Shown piece by piece: positions 8,217 to 16,656 of a DNA stretch of 64,000 nt. Origin of the DNA: Stutzerimonas stutzeri (GTDB lineage Bacteria > Pseudomonadota > Gammaproteobacteria > Pseudomonadales > Pseudomonadaceae); the NCBI RefSeq assembly GCF_019090095.1, contig NZ_JAGQFP010000001.1:682001-746000 (forward strand), in the 5' to 3' direction. Positions within the stretch are counted from its first letter, which is position 1. Every line of letters begins with the position of its first letter. The notes below the pieces were generated by a model that saw nothing but the letters and a program-made list of their open reading frames with translations, had not been told where the DNA came from and searched no databases. The translations under genes were made by a program, and so were the position numbers.

Positions 8217-9482
8217 TTACCAGAGCGCCAGGGTGTAGCTGAGGATCAGGCGGGTTTCGTTGAGGTCGCTGCCGAAGCTGCTGCGCACCGTGGCGTTGCG
8301 CACCTTCATGCCGAAGTTCTTCAGCGGTCCGTTCTGGACCACGTAGGCGATGTCGGTGTCGCGCTCCCACTCTTTACCTTCGCCACCACCGGCCAGGTTG
8401 ACGTTGTCACCGGACACGTAGCGGGTCATCAGGGTCAGCCCGGGGATGCCTACGGCTGCGAAATCGTAGTCGTAGCGAACCTGCCATGACTTCTCATCTT
8501 CGTTACCGAAGTCATTGATCTGCAACAGGTTGATCAGCATGTTGTCGCCACCGCTGATATACGCGAAGCCGGTGTCGCCGCTCATCTTCTGGTAGCCGCC
8601 GGTAAAGCCGTGGCCACCGATCTTGTAGGTGAACAGCGCGCCGAAGGCGTTGTTGTCGACGTTGCTGCCACCGTCGTCGGTGGAGCGCACATAGCGCAGG
8701 TCGGTCTTGAAACTCTGGTTGTCACCCAGCGGCAGCACGTGCACCAGTTGCGTGTTGTGCTGCTTGTAGATGCCGTCCAGGCCACCGTAGTAGTAGCTGG
8801 CCGTCAGCTCGGGGCTGAACTGGTATTTGCCGCCGGCGAACAGGAATTCATCGCTGGTCTTGGTGCTGCCAAGCACGATGTTGCGCGCACCGCCAGTGAA
8901 TACGGTCATCTCTTCGCTGTCCGAGGAGTCCCGGTAGCTGATGTCGGTGAGCTTACCGGCGTCGAGCGTCAGGCCTTCGACCTCCTTGCTCTGCAACCAG
9001 GCACCCCGGTAGGTGTTCGGCAGCAGGCGGCTGTCGTTGCGCATCACCACCGGCAGGATCGGTTGCAGGGTGCCGATATGCAGCGTGGTGTTGGATACCT
9101 TGGCCTTGGCTGTCAGGCCGGCCGAGCCGTAGTCGTCCTGGGCCCGCTTGGTTTCCAGGTCGCGCTGCAGGATGCCGGTGCCGGAACGGTCCGGGCTGGA
9201 GTCGAGCTTGACGCCCAGCAGACCGACCGCATCGAGGCCGAAACCGACCGGGCCGTCGGTGTAGCCCGACTCGATCTTCATGATGAAGCCCTGGGCCCAT
9301 TCATCGGCCTTGGACTGGCTCGCACCGCTCTCGCGGAAGTCACGGTTCATATAGAAGTTGCGTAGCTCGACGCTGGCCTTGCTGTCGTCGAGGAACGCGG
9401 CGGAAACCATCGAGGAAGTGCCCAGGGCGGACGCCGCCAGGCTGCTGAGAATGAAGTAACGGCTCAGGGGTTTCAGTTGCAT
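8217..9482 (-). CDS. OprD-family outer-membrane porin, copy 1
   Basis: A 421-residue substrate-specific porin. The start MQLKPLSRYF leads a signal peptide ending near MVSAAF; the mature part begins FLDDSKASVELRNFYMNRDF, typical of the OprD family, and ends in an aromatic residue after LSYTLALW, the outer-membrane insertion signal. Its mature sequence differs from the porin at 50139 by only three residues that I could find, while the signal peptides are unrelated. It is the last gene of a leftward group with an acyl-CoA synthetase and an AhpD-like protein and ends at a strong terminator. It likely admits an organic acid used by the neighbouring pathway. Confidence 0.92.
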   Translation of the reverse strand: MQLKPLSRYFILSSLAASALGTSSMVSAAFLDDSKASVELRNFYMNRDFRESGASQSKADEWAQGFIMKIESGYTDGPVGFGLDAVGLLGVKLDSSPDRSGTGILQRDLETKRAQDDYGSAGLTAKAKVSNTTLHIGTLQPILPVVMRNDSRLLPNTYRGAWLQSKEVEGLTLDAGKLTDISYRDSSDSEEMTVFTGGARNIVLGSTKTSDEFLFAGGKYQFSPELTASYYYGGLDGIYKQHNTQLVHVLPLGDNQSFKTDLRYVRSTDDGGSNVDNNAFGALFTYKIGGHGFTGGYQKMSGDTGFAYISGGDNMLINLLQINDFGNEDEKSWQVRYDYDFAAVGIPGLTLMTRYVSGDNVNLAGGGEGKEWERDTDIAYVVQNGPLKNFGMKVRNATVRSSFGSDLNETRLILSYTLALW

Positions 9483-9585
9483 AGGTATCTCTCTTGTTAT
9501 TGTCTTGGTTGATGCAGCTGTGAACCCGACCTGCTCCTGCCGGGCTCATATCTACCGCGTCACGCGATAAATTCGTGGCTGCCGC

Positions 9586-10179
9586 TTAGCTCGCGGCAGA
9601 TCTGGGCACACGACCCAGCAAATAAAACTCGTCGTTGGGCGGCGTCCGCGCCATCGACACCAGGCGGTTGGACAAACCGAACAGCGCAGCAATCGCGCCG
9701 ATGTCCCAGATATCGCCGAGCGTGAAGCCCAGCTTCTCCAGCCGCGCCTGCCAGGCGTCGTCGAGCACACCACGCTGGGCGGCCAGGTGCAGGGCAAAGT
9801 CGAGCATGCCCTGCTGCCGCTCGCTGATCGGCGCGGTGCGGTAGTTGACGGCAATCTGATCGGCAATCAGCGGATCCTTGGCCAGGATGCGCAGGATCGC
9901 GCCATGCGCCACGACGCAGTACAGGCAGCCATGATCGGCACTTACCGCCACCACGATCATCTCTTTCTCGGCCTTGCTCAGGCTGTCGGACTCACGTTCC
10001 ATCAAAGCATCGTGGTAGGCAAAAAACGCGCGAAATTCATCAGGCCTATGGGCCAACATCAAAAAAACGTTAGGGACAAAACCCGCTTTCTCCTGCACCG
10101 CGAGGATGCGCTCGCGAACATCCGCAGGCAGTGAGGAAAGGTCTTTGACGAGCGGAAAACGACTGATCGGTTGGGCCAT
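9586..10179 (-). CDS. AhpD/carboxymuconolactone-decarboxylase-like protein
   Basis: A 197-residue protein of the peroxidase-related AhpD-like group. The redox motif is visible as CLYCVVAHGAILR (CxxC followed by His three residues later), preceded by SLSKAEKEMIVVAVSADHG. Such proteins act as thiol peroxidases or peroxide-handling partners; the true physiological role here is unknown. ATG at 10179 is chosen over an in-frame start at 10236 because the conserved sequence begins MAQPISRFP. It lies 69 bases after the acyl-CoA synthetase and 103 bases before the porin, probably in one transcript. Confidence 0.85.
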   Translation of the reverse strand: MAQPISRFPLVKDLSSLPADVRERILAVQEKAGFVPNVFLMLAHRPDEFRAFFAYHDALMERESDSLSKAEKEMIVVAVSADHGCLYCVVAHGAILRILAKDPLIADQIAVNYRTAPISERQQGMLDFALHLAAQRGVLDDAWQARLEKLGFTLGDIWDIGAIAALFGLSNRLVSMARTPPNDEFYLLGRVPRSAAS

Positions 10180-10248
10180 GTAGCGCTCCGTATCGTTGCT
10201 GATCGGCAAATGGAGCGGCCGGCTCGTGGCCGGCACGCCACTGCTTGG

Positions 10249-11925
10249 TTACTCGGCCAGGCCCAGTTCAGCGACGCTGACTTCGCGCATCTTGAACTTC
10301 TGCACCTTGCCGCTGATGGTCATGGGGAATTCGTCGACGAACTTGATGTGGCGCGGCGTCTTGAAGTGCGCGATGCGCCCCTTGCAGAACCCGCGCAGCT
10401 CTTCCTCGCTGGCCTCGTGGCCGGGGTGCAGCTTGACCCAGGCGACGATCTCCTCGCCGTAGGTCTTGTCCGGCACGCCGATCACCTGCACATCCGCCAC
10501 CGCCGGGTGGGTGAAAAGAAATTCCTCGATTTCGCGCGGATAAACGTTCTCGCCGCCGCGAATGATCATGTCCTTGTTGCGCCCGACGATCTTGATGTAG
10601 CCCTCGTCATCCATGATCGCGAGGTCGCCGGTGTGCATCCAGCGCGCCCCGTCGATCGCGCTTGCGGTCGCTTCCGGGTTATTCCAGTAGCCGAGCATCA
10701 CGCTGTAGCCGCGGGTGCAAAGCTCGCCAATCTGCCCGCGCGGCACGATGCGGTTGTGCTCGTCGACCACCTTGCTTTCCAGATGCGGCTGAGTACGTCC
10801 GACGCTGGTGACGCGCCGTTCGAGGTCATCGTCCGGACCGGTCTGGGTGGAGACCGGGCTGGTTTCGGTCATGCCATAGGCGATCTGCATCTCGGCCAGG
10901 TGCATGTCATCGATGACCCGCTTCATCACCTCGATCGGGCAGGTGGAGCCGGCCATGATGCCGGTGCGCAGATGGCTCAGGTCCAGCGACTGGCGCTCCG
11001 GATGATCGAGCATGGCGATGAACATGGTCGGCACGCCGTACATGCCGGTGGCCTTTTCTTCGGCGGCGGCCTGCAGCGCGGCGAGCGGCTCGAAGGCGGC
11101 GCTCGGATAGATCATGGTGGTGCCGTGGGTGACGCAGCCCAGGTTGCCCATGACCATGCCGAAGCAGTGATACAGCGGCACCGGGATGACCAGGCGGTCG
11201 TGTTCGGTGAGTTTCAGGCTCTCACCGACCATGTAACCGTTGTTGAGAATGTTGTAGTGACTGAGGGTGGCGCCCTTGGGGAAGCCGGTGGTGCCGGAGG
11301 TGTACTGGATGTTGATCGGGTCGTCGAACTGCAGCTGCTCGCTGCACTGGCGCAGCTGTTCCGGACCGACCTGCTCGGCCATGTCCATCAGCCCCTTCCA
11401 CAACAACATGCCGTCGACCGGCTTGTCGCACAAGCTGATGACGCCGCGCAGCTCCGGCAGCATGTGGCTGCGCAGCGCGCCGACCGCCGAGCGTTCCAGC
11501 TCTGGCAGCAGCTCATGGAGCATGGCGTGGTAATCGGACGTCTTGAACGTATCGGCGCAGATCAGCCAGCGGCAGCCGGATTGCTTGAGCGCGTATTCGA
11601 GTTCATTGAGGCGGTAGGCCGGATTGATGTTGACCAGCACCACGCCGATCTTGGCGGTCGCGAACTGGGTAATGCACCACTGTGCATTGTTCGGCGACCA
11701 GATGCCCACCCGCTCGCCTGGCTGCAGGCCCAGCGCAAGCAACCCGCGCGCGCAGCGCTCGACTTCATCGGCCAACTGCGCCCAGGTGTAGCGCAGATTC
11801 TGATGCCGCACGACCAGGGCCTCACGCTCGGCGAACCGCTCGACCGCCCGGTCGAACGCCGCGCCAATGGTCATCGCCAACAGGGGTTTGCTCTGCGGGC
11901 CGCAGGTATAACTCGGAAGACTCAT
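10249..11925 (-). CDS. AMP-forming acyl-CoA synthetase
   Basis: A 558-residue member of the ANL superfamily. The P-loop [16 protein letters not shown], the A5 motif YGMTETSP, the hinge [20 protein letters not shown] and the C-terminal catalytic lysine motif [12 protein letters not shown] are all present. It activates a carboxylic acid as its CoA thioester, using ATP. The long open frame reaches 12453, but the conserved start MSLPSYTCG is at 11925. It is divergent from liuA with a perfect LiuR-like palindrome between, so isovalerate or another short branched or medium-chain acid is a sensible substrate guess. Confidence 0.92.
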   Translation of the reverse strand: MSLPSYTCGPQSKPLLAMTIGAAFDRAVERFAEREALVVRHQNLRYTWAQLADEVERCARGLLALGLQPGERVGIWSPNNAQWCITQFATAKIGVVLVNINPAYRLNELEYALKQSGCRWLICADTFKTSDYHAMLHELLPELERSAVGALRSHMLPELRGVISLCDKPVDGMLLWKGLMDMAEQVGPEQLRQCSEQLQFDDPINIQYTSGTTGFPKGATLSHYNILNNGYMVGESLKLTEHDRLVIPVPLYHCFGMVMGNLGCVTHGTTMIYPSAAFEPLAALQAAAEEKATGMYGVPTMFIAMLDHPERQSLDLSHLRTGIMAGSTCPIEVMKRVIDDMHLAEMQIAYGMTETSPVSTQTGPDDDLERRVTSVGRTQPHLESKVVDEHNRIVPRGQIGELCTRGYSVMLGYWNNPEATASAIDGARWMHTGDLAIMDDEGYIKIVGRNKDMIIRGGENVYPREIEEFLFTHPAVADVQVIGVPDKTYGEEIVAWVKLHPGHEASEEELRGFCKGRIAHFKTPRHIKFVDEFPMTISGKVQKFKMREVSVAELGLAE

Positions 11926-12008
11926 GCTGAAATTCCTCAGTCTTATGTTTGTTATGAGGCCTTGCCATCCGGGCGTATCGATGAGTTGACAGTCGTTCCG
12001 GACTGGGA

Positions 12009-12022
12009 TTACGTTAACGTAA
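12009..12022. promoter_or_regulatory. Perfect palindrome TTACGTTAACGTAA, likely LiuR operator
   Basis: A 14-base perfect palindrome in the 243-base gap between the divergent acyl-CoA synthetase and liuA. A TTGACA hexamer lies 17 bases before it at 11986. MerR-family regulators bind such dyads within long promoter spacers. A related site precedes the ABC importer at 8030. Confidence 0.65.
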
Positions 12023-12168
12023 AGGTTACAGCGTGACAACCCACCGCACCCGCCATCGGAAATCACAGTCGGGACGCGGTATCCAACAGGCTGCAGGACA
12101 CGCCGATTCAACGTTTCACGGCGACCGTCAGTCGAACCAGAACAACGACAAAATCGAACAGGTGGCAC

Positions 12169-13332
12169 ATGAACTATTCCGGCCTTAACTTCGCCCTCGG
12201 TGAAACCGTCGACATGCTCCGCGACCAGGTGCGCGGTTTCGTGGCCGATGAACTGGCGCCCCGCGCCGAAGCCATCGACCGTGACAACCTCTTCCCGAGC
12301 GACATGTGGCGCAAGTTCGGCGACATGGGCCTGCTCGGTATCACCATAGACGAGGAATACGGCGGCGCCGGGATGGGCTATCTGGCACACGTCGTCGCGC
12401 TCGAGGAAATCAGCCGCGGCTCGGCCTCGGTGGGTCTGTCCTACGGCGCGCATTCGAACCTATGCGTCAACCAGATCAACCGCAACGGCACGCCCGAGCA
12501 GAAGGCGAAATACCTGCCCAAGCTGGTGTCCGGGGAGCACGTCGGCGCGCTGGCGATGAGCGAGCCCAATGCCGGCTCCGACGTCGTCTCGATGAAGCTG
12601 CGTGCCGACAAGCGAGGCGACCGCTACGTGCTCAACGGCAGCAAGACCTGGATCACCAACGGGCCGGACGCCAACACCTACGTGATCTATGCCAAGACCG
12701 ACCTGGACAAGGGCCCGCACGGCATCACCGCCTTCATCGTCGAGCGCGACTGGAAGGGCTTCTCCCGCGGTAACAAGTTCGACAAGCTCGGCATGCGCGG
12801 CTCCAACACCTGCGAACTGTTCTTCGATGACGTCGAGGTGCCGGAAGAGAACGTGCTGGGCGTCGAGAACGGCGGCGTCAAGGTGCTGATGAGCGGCCTG
12901 GACTATGAACGCGTGGTACTGGCTGGCGGGCCGGTCGGCATCATGCAAGCCTGCCTCGATGTAGTCGTGCCCTACATCCACGACCGCAAGCAGTTCGGCC
13001 AGAGCATCGGCGAGTTTCAGTTCATCCAGGGCAAGGTGGCCGACATGTACACCCAGCTCAACGCCAGTCGCGCCTACCTCTATACCGTGGCGCAGGCCTG
13101 CGATCGCGGCGAAACCACCCGCAAGGACGCCGCCGGGGTGATTCTCTACACCGCCGAAGCGGCCACGCAGATGGCGCTGCAGGCGATCCAGATTCTCGGT
13201 GGCAACGGCTACATCAACGAATTCCCCACCGGCCGGCTGCTGCGTGACGCCAAGCTCTACGAGATCGGCGCCGGCACCAGCGAGATCCGCCGCATGCTGA
13301 TCGGGCGCGAGCTGTTCAACGAAAGCAAATAA
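12169..13332 (+). CDS. liuA: Isovaleryl-CoA dehydrogenase
   Basis: A 387-residue flavoprotein of the acyl-CoA dehydrogenase family, the usual length for isovaleryl-CoA dehydrogenases. It oxidises isovaleryl-CoA to 3-methylcrotonyl-CoA, passing electrons to ETF. Visible family marks are [18 protein letters not shown] and [12 protein letters not shown] (FAD/substrate binding), the base-region [17 protein letters not shown] with its glutamate, and the C-terminal [32 protein letters not shown] region. It opens the leucine/isovalerate operon liuABCDE. The LiuR-like palindrome about 150 bases upstream suggests induction by pathway intermediates. Confidence 0.95.
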   Translation: MNYSGLNFALGETVDMLRDQVRGFVADELAPRAEAIDRDNLFPSDMWRKFGDMGLLGITIDEEYGGAGMGYLAHVVALEEISRGSASVGLSYGAHSNLCVNQINRNGTPEQKAKYLPKLVSGEHVGALAMSEPNAGSDVVSMKLRADKRGDRYVLNGSKTWITNGPDANTYVIYAKTDLDKGPHGITAFIVERDWKGFSRGNKFDKLGMRGSNTCELFFDDVEVPEENVLGVENGGVKVLMSGLDYERVVLAGGPVGIMQACLDVVVPYIHDRKQFGQSIGEFQFIQGKVADMYTQLNASRAYLYTVAQACDRGETTRKDAAGVILYTAEAATQMALQAIQILGGNGYINEFPTGRLLRDAKLYEIGAGTSEIRRMLIGRELFNESK

Positions 13333-13363
13333 GACAAAGCAGCTGAGGTAGAACGAGATATCG

Positions 13364-13425
13364 GTAGGGTGGGCTTCAGCCCACCGTCGGCGGAGTGCAG
13401 TGTGGTGGGCTGAAGCCCACCCTAC
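13364..13425. repeat. Paired inverted GTAGGGTGGGCT repeat between liuA and liuB
   Basis: Two 22-base palindromic units (13364-13385 and 13404-13425) face each other 18 bases apart and could form one long hairpin in the liuA-liuB message. The same element recurs near 18700, 21750-21867 and three times in tandem at 28288-28701. Confidence 0.85.
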
Positions 13426-13477
13426 GAAAGCCGCCTCGTTCCTCGTTCAGCCTCCAGCGCATTTTCGAGGGCTTCAC

Positions 13478-15085
13478 ATGGCCATCCTGAACACCCAGAT
13501 CAACACCCGCTCGCCCGAGTTCGCCGCCAATCGCGACGCGATGCTCGAGCAGGTGGAAAACCTGCGCACGCTGCTCGGCAAGGTCAGCGAAGGCGGCGGC
13601 GAAAAGGCCCAGCAGCGCCATGTCGCGCGCGGCAAGCTGCTCGTGCGTGACCGCATCAACGCCCTCCTCGACCCCGGTTCGGCCTTCCTCGAGGTCGCGC
13701 CGCTGGCCGCTCACGAGGTCTATGGCGAGGACGTCGCCGCTGCCGGTGTGGTCGCCGGCATCGGTCGGGTCGAAGGCGTCGAGTGCATGATCATCGCCAA
13801 CGACGCTACGGTAAAAGGCGGCAGCTACTACCCGTTGACGGTCAAAAAACACCTGCGCGCCCAAGCCATTGCTCAGCAGAACCGCTTGCCGTGCATCTAC
13901 CTGGTCGATTCCGGTGGCGCCAACCTGCCGCGCCAGGACGAGGTCTTCCCGGACCGCGAACACTTCGGCCGCATCTTCTTCAACCAGGCCAACATGAGCG
14001 CCATGGGTATTCCGCAGCTGGCTGTGGTCATGGGCTCCTGCACCGCCGGTGGCGCCTATGTGCCGGCGATGGCGGACGAAACCATCATGGTGCGTAATCA
14101 GGCGACCATCTTCCTCGCCGGCCCGCCGCTGGTGAAAGCCGCGACCGGCGAAGTGGTGACAGCCGAGGATCTAGGCGGCGCCGATGTGCACTGCAAGATC
14201 TCCGGCGTGGCCGACCACTACGCCGAGAACGATGAACATGCACTGGCCATTGCCCGTCGCTGCGTCGCCAACCTCAACTGGAAAAAACTCGGCCAGCTGG
14301 AAGCTCACCCGCCGCGCGCGCCGCTGTATGCAGGTGATGAGCTCTACGGCGTAATCCCGGCGCAATCCAAGCAGCCCTATGACGTGCGTGAAGTGATCGC
14401 GCGGCTGGTCGATGGCAGCGAGTTCGATGAATTCAAAGCGCTGTTCGGCACTACCCTGGTCTGCGGCTTCGCCCACCTGCACGGCTATCCGATCGCGATC
14501 CTGGCGAACAACGGCATTCTGTTCGCCGAAGCCGCGCAGAAAGGCGCGCACTTCATCGAGCTGGCCTGCCAGCGCGGCATTCCGCTGCTGTTCCTGCAAA
14601 ACATCACCGGCTTCATGGTCGGGCAAAAATACGAGACCGGCGGCATCGCCAAGCATGGCGCCAAGCTCGTCACCGCCGTCGCCTGCGCCCAGGTGCCGAA
14701 GTTCACCGTGGTCATCGGCGGTAGCTTCGGCGCAGGCAACTACGGCATGTGCGGCCGCGCCTATGACCCGCGTTTCCTGTGGATGTGGCCCAACGCGCGG
14801 ATTGGCGTGATGGGTGGCGAGCAGGCAGCCGGCGTGCTGGTCCAGGTCAAGCGCGAACAGGCCGAGCGCAGCGGGCAGCAGTTTTCCGATCAGGACGAGC
14901 AACAGCTCAAGCAACCCATCCTCGAGCAGTACGAACGCCAGGGTCATCCCTACTATTCCAGCGCACGGCTGTGGGATGACGGTGTGATTGATCCGGCGCA
15001 GACGCGTGATGTCCTCGGCCTGGCACTGTCGGCGAGTCTCAACGCACCGATCGAACCGACCCGCTTTGGCGTATTCCGGATGTGA
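13478..15085 (+). CDS. liuB: 3-methylcrotonyl-CoA carboxylase, carboxyltransferase subunit
   Basis: A 535-residue carboxyltransferase (beta) subunit. With LiuD it carboxylates 3-methylcrotonyl-CoA to 3-methylglutaconyl-CoA. Acyl-CoA carboxylase marks are the N-terminal acyl-binding stretch [20 protein letters not shown], the [15 protein letters not shown] loop, and the C-terminal carboxybiotin-binding half with [21 protein letters not shown] and [19 protein letters not shown]. The conserved start MAILNTQIN at 13478 is preferred over the frame start at 13400, which lies in the upstream repeat. It follows liuA by 145 bases and precedes liuC by 37. Confidence 0.95.
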   Translation: MAILNTQINTRSPEFAANRDAMLEQVENLRTLLGKVSEGGGEKAQQRHVARGKLLVRDRINALLDPGSAFLEVAPLAAHEVYGEDVAAAGVVAGIGRVEGVECMIIANDATVKGGSYYPLTVKKHLRAQAIAQQNRLPCIYLVDSGGANLPRQDEVFPDREHFGRIFFNQANMSAMGIPQLAVVMGSCTAGGAYVPAMADETIMVRNQATIFLAGPPLVKAATGEVVTAEDLGGADVHCKISGVADHYAENDEHALAIARRCVANLNWKKLGQLEAHPPRAPLYAGDELYGVIPAQSKQPYDVREVIARLVDGSEFDEFKALFGTTLVCGFAHLHGYPIAILANNGILFAEAAQKGAHFIELACQRGIPLLFLQNITGFMVGQKYETGGIAKHGAKLVTAVACAQVPKFTVVIGGSFGAGNYGMCGRAYDPRFLWMWPNARIGVMGGEQAAGVLVQVKREQAERSGQQFSDQDEQQLKQPILEQYERQGHPYYSSARLWDDGVIDPAQTRDVLGLALSASLNAPIEPTRFGVFRM

Positions 15086-15122
15086 GCAACGCTCGCCTCC
15101 CCCGTGACCGAGGATTGCCGTC

Positions 15123-15920
15123 ATGACCGATTTCACCACCGTACAACTCGAACGAGACCCGCGCGGCTTCGCCACGCTCTGGCTCGATCGCCCGGAAAAA
15201 AACAACGCCTTCAACGCCGAGATGATCCGCGAGCTGGTGCTGGCCATCGACCAGGTACAGGCCGACAAGGACCTGCGCTTCCTGCTCTTGCGCGGCCGGG
15301 GCAAGCACTTCTGCGCCGGTGCCGACCTGGCCTGGATGCAGCAATCGGCGCAGCTGGATTTCAACGCCAACCTCGCGGACGCGCGCGAACTGGCCGAACT
15401 CATGTACAGCCTCTACCACCTCAAGCTGCCCACCCTGGCGGTCGTGCAAGGCGCAGCCTTCGGCGGTGCAGTCGGGCTGGTCGCCTGTTGCGACATGGCC
15501 ATCGGTGCCCAGGATGCGGTGTTCTCGCTCTCGGAAGTTCGTATCGGCTTGGCGCCCGCGGTGATCAGTCCTTTCGTGGTCAAGGCCATCGGCGAGCGCG
15601 CCACACGGCGCTACGCCATCACTGGCGAACGCTTCAGCGGCGAACGCGCCCGCGAGCTGGGCCTGCTTTCGGAAACCTATGCCGCCGCCGAACTGGACGA
15701 CGCCCTGCACGGCTGGCTCGATAACCTGATGCTCAACAGCCCGCAGGCCATGCGTGCCAGCAAGGATTTGCTGCGCGAAGCCAGCAGCGCCTCGGTGAGC
15801 CCTGCACTGCGTCGCTACACGGAAAACGCCATCGCCCGAATCCGCGTCAGCCCGGAAGGCCAGGAAGGGCTCAATGCCTTTTTGGAAAAGCGCAAACCGG
15901 CCTGGCTGGGGGACGCTTGA
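15123..15920 (+). CDS. liuC: 3-methylglutaconyl-CoA hydratase
   Basis: A 265-residue crotonase-family protein that hydrates 3-methylglutaconyl-CoA to HMG-CoA. The oxyanion-hole sequence FCAGADLAWMQQSA and the glutamate-bearing FSLSEVRIGLAPAVISPFV are clear, and AFGGAVGLVACCDMAIG forms the CoA-binding loop. Position between liuB and liuD makes the assignment strong. The 3' end (FLEKRKPAWLGDA and stop) is copied imperfectly about 207 bases downstream, within a repeat-rich gap before liuD. Confidence 0.93.
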   Translation: MTDFTTVQLERDPRGFATLWLDRPEKNNAFNAEMIRELVLAIDQVQADKDLRFLLLRGRGKHFCAGADLAWMQQSAQLDFNANLADARELAELMYSLYHLKLPTLAVVQGAAFGGAVGLVACCDMAIGAQDAVFSLSEVRIGLAPAVISPFVVKAIGERATRRYAITGERFSGERARELGLLSETYAAAELDDALHGWLDNLMLNSPQAMRASKDLLREASSASVSPALRRYTENAIARIRVSPEGQEGLNAFLEKRKPAWLGDA

Positions 15921-16652
15921 TGGCCGGGTTCGCCTGGAACACCGCCCCCTCACCCCAGCCCTCTCCCCAGCAGGGCGAGGGGGTTTGGCCGTGCGGGAGC
16001 TGGAGCGAGATGGCGGCTTGCAGCGATGCTTGGGCAATGCCGTTAGATCGAACAAGCCGTCGTGTGTGTCTACTGACTGAAACCCTTCCAAGGAAAGCGC
16101 AGGCCGGCGTGGCTGGGAAGCGCTTGATGACCGGGCTTGCCTGGAACACCGCCCCCTCACCCCAGCGGGGCGAGGGGGTTTGGCCGTGCGGGAGCTGGAG
16201 CGTGATGGCGGCTTGCGGCGATGTGCGCGCCATTCAGTTGCAGCGAAAAAGCCAAAGCGCACCATGCAGCGAGGTCCACGACGCTCGGCCTGCTGCGTCA
16301 ACCCGGCAGGCCGCTGACAACCAAACCACACCATTCCTTCGCCTCACTCCGTCGTCCCCTCGCCCCTCTGGGGAGAGGGCTAGGGTGAGGGGAAACGGCC
16401 TCCGGACTGCGCAGGAGCCACAACAATGATCACACATCGCATGGCCGCCAACCGCGGCGAAATCGCCTGCCGCGTGATGCGAACCGCCAAGGCTATGGGC
16501 TTGACCACCGTTGCGGTATCTCATCTGGCCAGGCGCGCAGCCCGCTACCAAACCACACCATCCCTTCGCCTCACTCCGCCATCCCCTCGCCCCTCTGGGG
16601 AGAGGGCTAGGGTGAGGGGAAACCCACTCAAGGGCACGCAGGAGCCACAACA
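15921..16652. repeat. liuC-liuD gap built from duplicated gene ends and palindromes
   Basis: This 732-base gap holds two tandem duplications. The liuC tail plus downstream DNA starting at 15887 is repeated at 16094 (period 207). DNA starting at 16319, including a ribosome site and the first ~30 codons of liuD, is repeated at 16546 (period 227). Four GC-rich palindromic elements of one family are present: 15946-15983 and 16152-16178 in one orientation (CCCCTCACCCCAGC), and 16356-16392 and 16583-16619 in the other (CCCTCTGGGGAGAGGGC). Together they could fold into large hairpins in the operon message. Confidence 0.88.
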
Positions 16653-16656
16653 ATGA
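16426..16656 (+). pseudogene. Partial copy of the liuD 5' end
   Basis: A 76-codon frame begins with the same ribosome-site context as liuD (CAGGAGCCACAACAATGAT) and encodes ANRGEIACRVMRTAKAMG, identical to the LiuD N-terminus, up to about residue 31. It then runs into repeat DNA. Its TGA overlaps the true liuD ATG at 16653 (ATGA), so if translated it would be coupled to liuD. It looks like a duplication by-product; any leader-peptide role is speculation. Confidence 0.75.

Noticed and set aside
10171..12036. A 621-codon open frame on the plus strand across the acyl-CoA synthetase
   Set aside because: It is antisense to a gene with all ANL-family motifs, and its product has low-complexity His/Gln/Asp-rich sequence typical of reverse-complement frames in high-GC DNA.
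13400..13477. Longer N-terminus of LiuB
   Set aside because: These codons lie in the dispersed palindromic repeat; family homology begins at 13478.
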